Assembly: GCF_016907975.1 (NCBI RefSeq)
Contig: NZ_JAFBCY010000002.1
Span: 744,001-808,000, forward strand
Source of the DNA: Methylopila capsulata
Lineage (GTDB): Bacteria > Pseudomonadota > Alphaproteobacteria > Rhizobiales > Methylopilaceae
DNA: 64,000 bases
Reading direction: 5' to 3'
The notes beneath the pieces were generated by a model that was not told the DNA's origin, searched no databases, and saw nothing but the letters and a program-made list of their open reading frames with translations. The number at the start of each line of letters is the position of its first letter. Position 1 is the first letter of the stretch. Shown piece after piece: positions 63,338-64,000 of this stretch. The position numbers and the translations under genes are program-made.

Positions 63338-63383
63338 GTTCGGGAACGCGTAAGCCGTCGTCCGCCGTCCTCGGGGCCTCTCA

Positions 63384-64000
63384 ATGTCCGTCGTTCGCTC
63401 AGCGTTCGCCGCCGTCGCAGCACTCGCCGCGCTCACCGTGGCGGGCTGCAAGGACGAGCAGGCGACCACCGCACGCAGCATCCAGTCCATTCCCGCGGCG
63501 ACTGTGGCTCTGATGTCCGAGAAGGGCATGAAGCGCACGGACCCAATGCTCCTCCGCATCTACAAGGAGGAGTCGAAGGCCGAGGTCTGGAAGAAGCGCA
63601 GCGACGGCCGTTACGCCCTGCTGAAGAGCTACGACATCTGCCGCTGGTCGGGGACGCTCGGTCCCAAGATCAAGGAAGGCGACAAGCAGGCGCCCGAGGG
63701 CTTCTACTCCGTCGGTCCGGCGCAGATGAACCCGCGCTCGAACTACTACCTGTCGTTCAACATCGGCTTTCCCAACAAGTATGATCAGGCGCTGGGCCGC
63801 TCCGGCCGCCACCTGATGGTGCACGGCGACTGCCTCTCGGCGGGCTGCTACGCCATGACCGACGCCCAGATCGCCGAGATCTACGCCCTCGCCCGCGAGT
63901 CCTTCGCCGGCGGGCAGAAGGCGTTCCAGGTGCAGGCGCTGCCGTTCCGCATGACGGCTGAGAACATGGCGCGCCGCCGCAACAACCCGAACATCGCGTT
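63384..64000 (+). CDS. Murein L,D-transpeptidase family lipoprotein (3' end outside window)
   Basis: At least 205 residues of a YafK-type L,D-transpeptidase. The lipobox LTVAGC puts the lipidated Cys at 22. The YkuD-like catalytic block is LMVHGDCLSAGCYAM with H147 and C155. Other landmarks are LLRIYKEESKAEVWKK and APEGFYSVGPAQMNPRSNYYLSFNIGFPNKYD. It would cross-link or modify peptidoglycan in the periplasm. The gene runs off the right edge. Three phased GTAA repeats precede it. Confidence 0.9.
   Translation, partial: MSVVRSAFAAVAALAALTVAGCKDEQATTARSIQSIPAATVALMSEKGMKRTDPMLLRIYKEESKAEVWKKRSDGRYALLKSYDICRWSGTLGPKIKEGDKQAPEGFYSVGPAQMNPRSNYYLSFNIGFPNKYDQALGRSGRHLMVHGDCLSAGCYAMTDAQIAEIYALARESFAGGQKAFQVQALPFRMTAENMARRRNNPNIA

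Overview
This is a GC-rich, densely packed 64 kb stretch of chromosome from an alphaproteobacterium, most likely in the order Hyphomicrobiales (Rhizobiales). The evidence is an HWE-family histidine kinase, an SbmA/BacA-type peptide transporter, an IalB-like protein, an ECF11/RpoE-type sigma factor, the aroK-aroB / xerD-accA neighbourhood and palindromic intergenic repeats. Two genes suggest one-carbon metabolism: methylsuccinyl-CoA dehydrogenase (ethylmalonyl-CoA pathway) and a paralogue of formaldehyde-activating enzyme. A methylotroph-related lineage is an inference. I saw no rRNA, tRNA, CRISPR array, prophage or insertion sequence.

Layout. 1-2.4 kb: 3' part of secA, ended by a strong bidirectional terminator. 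2.7-8.8 kb: minus-strand beta-oxidation operon (acyl-CoA dehydrogenase, GST, thiolase, FadJ-type hydratase/dehydrogenase). 9-11.3 kb: HWE kinase plus single-domain receiver. 11.5-20.8 kb: DUF3772/MscS channel, CAP lipoprotein, NDUFAF5-like methyltransferase, DUF2199 protein, cyclopropane fatty acid synthase, then comF-grxC-nitrilase-DUF1178. 21-26 kb: rhomboid with a convergent small membrane protein, cobalamin adenosyltransferase, twin-TM protein, TspO, an orphan PcfJ-like gene, and sbmA/bacA. 26-31.8 kb: divergent ribokinase/GntR pair, a Bug-type binding protein, and an OmpR/EnvZ-type two-component pair divergent from a periplasmic OB-fold-like protein. 32-37.4 kb: LLM oxidoreductase, membrane histidine kinase, UDG-like protein, and an EF-hand / ECF sigma / membrane anti-sigma candidate / periplasmic sensor cluster. 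37.4-44.6 kb: beta-carbonic anhydrase with a Fae paralogue, RibD-like reductase, cytochrome b561, OsmC, BrkB, EamA and mcd. 45-46.5 kb: Tat-exported FAD oxidoreductase with gene-poor flanks. 47.2-50.4 kb: nucleoside-salvage operon cdd-punA-deoA-upp. 50.5-58.9 kb: DUF1194, retropepsin-like protease, pgm, quinone reductase, ECF11-type sigma, IalB, hrpB. 59-64 kb: aroK-aroB, a small membrane protein with xerD, accA, and a truncated L,D-transpeptidase lipoprotein.

The points most worth following are the 35.4-38.6 kb block (an EF-hand protein with lanmodulin-like loop spacing beside an ECF sigma module, followed by a carbonic anhydrase/Fae-paralogue operon in which Fae's catalytic His is replaced by Met), two promoter regions with 11-bp phased direct repeats (31.1 kb and 63.3 kb), and the isolated PcfJ-like gene preceded by a 14-codon ORF with a strong ribosome-binding site. 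Several families of dispersed palindromic repeats lie mostly between convergent genes, but one lies inside the fad operon.
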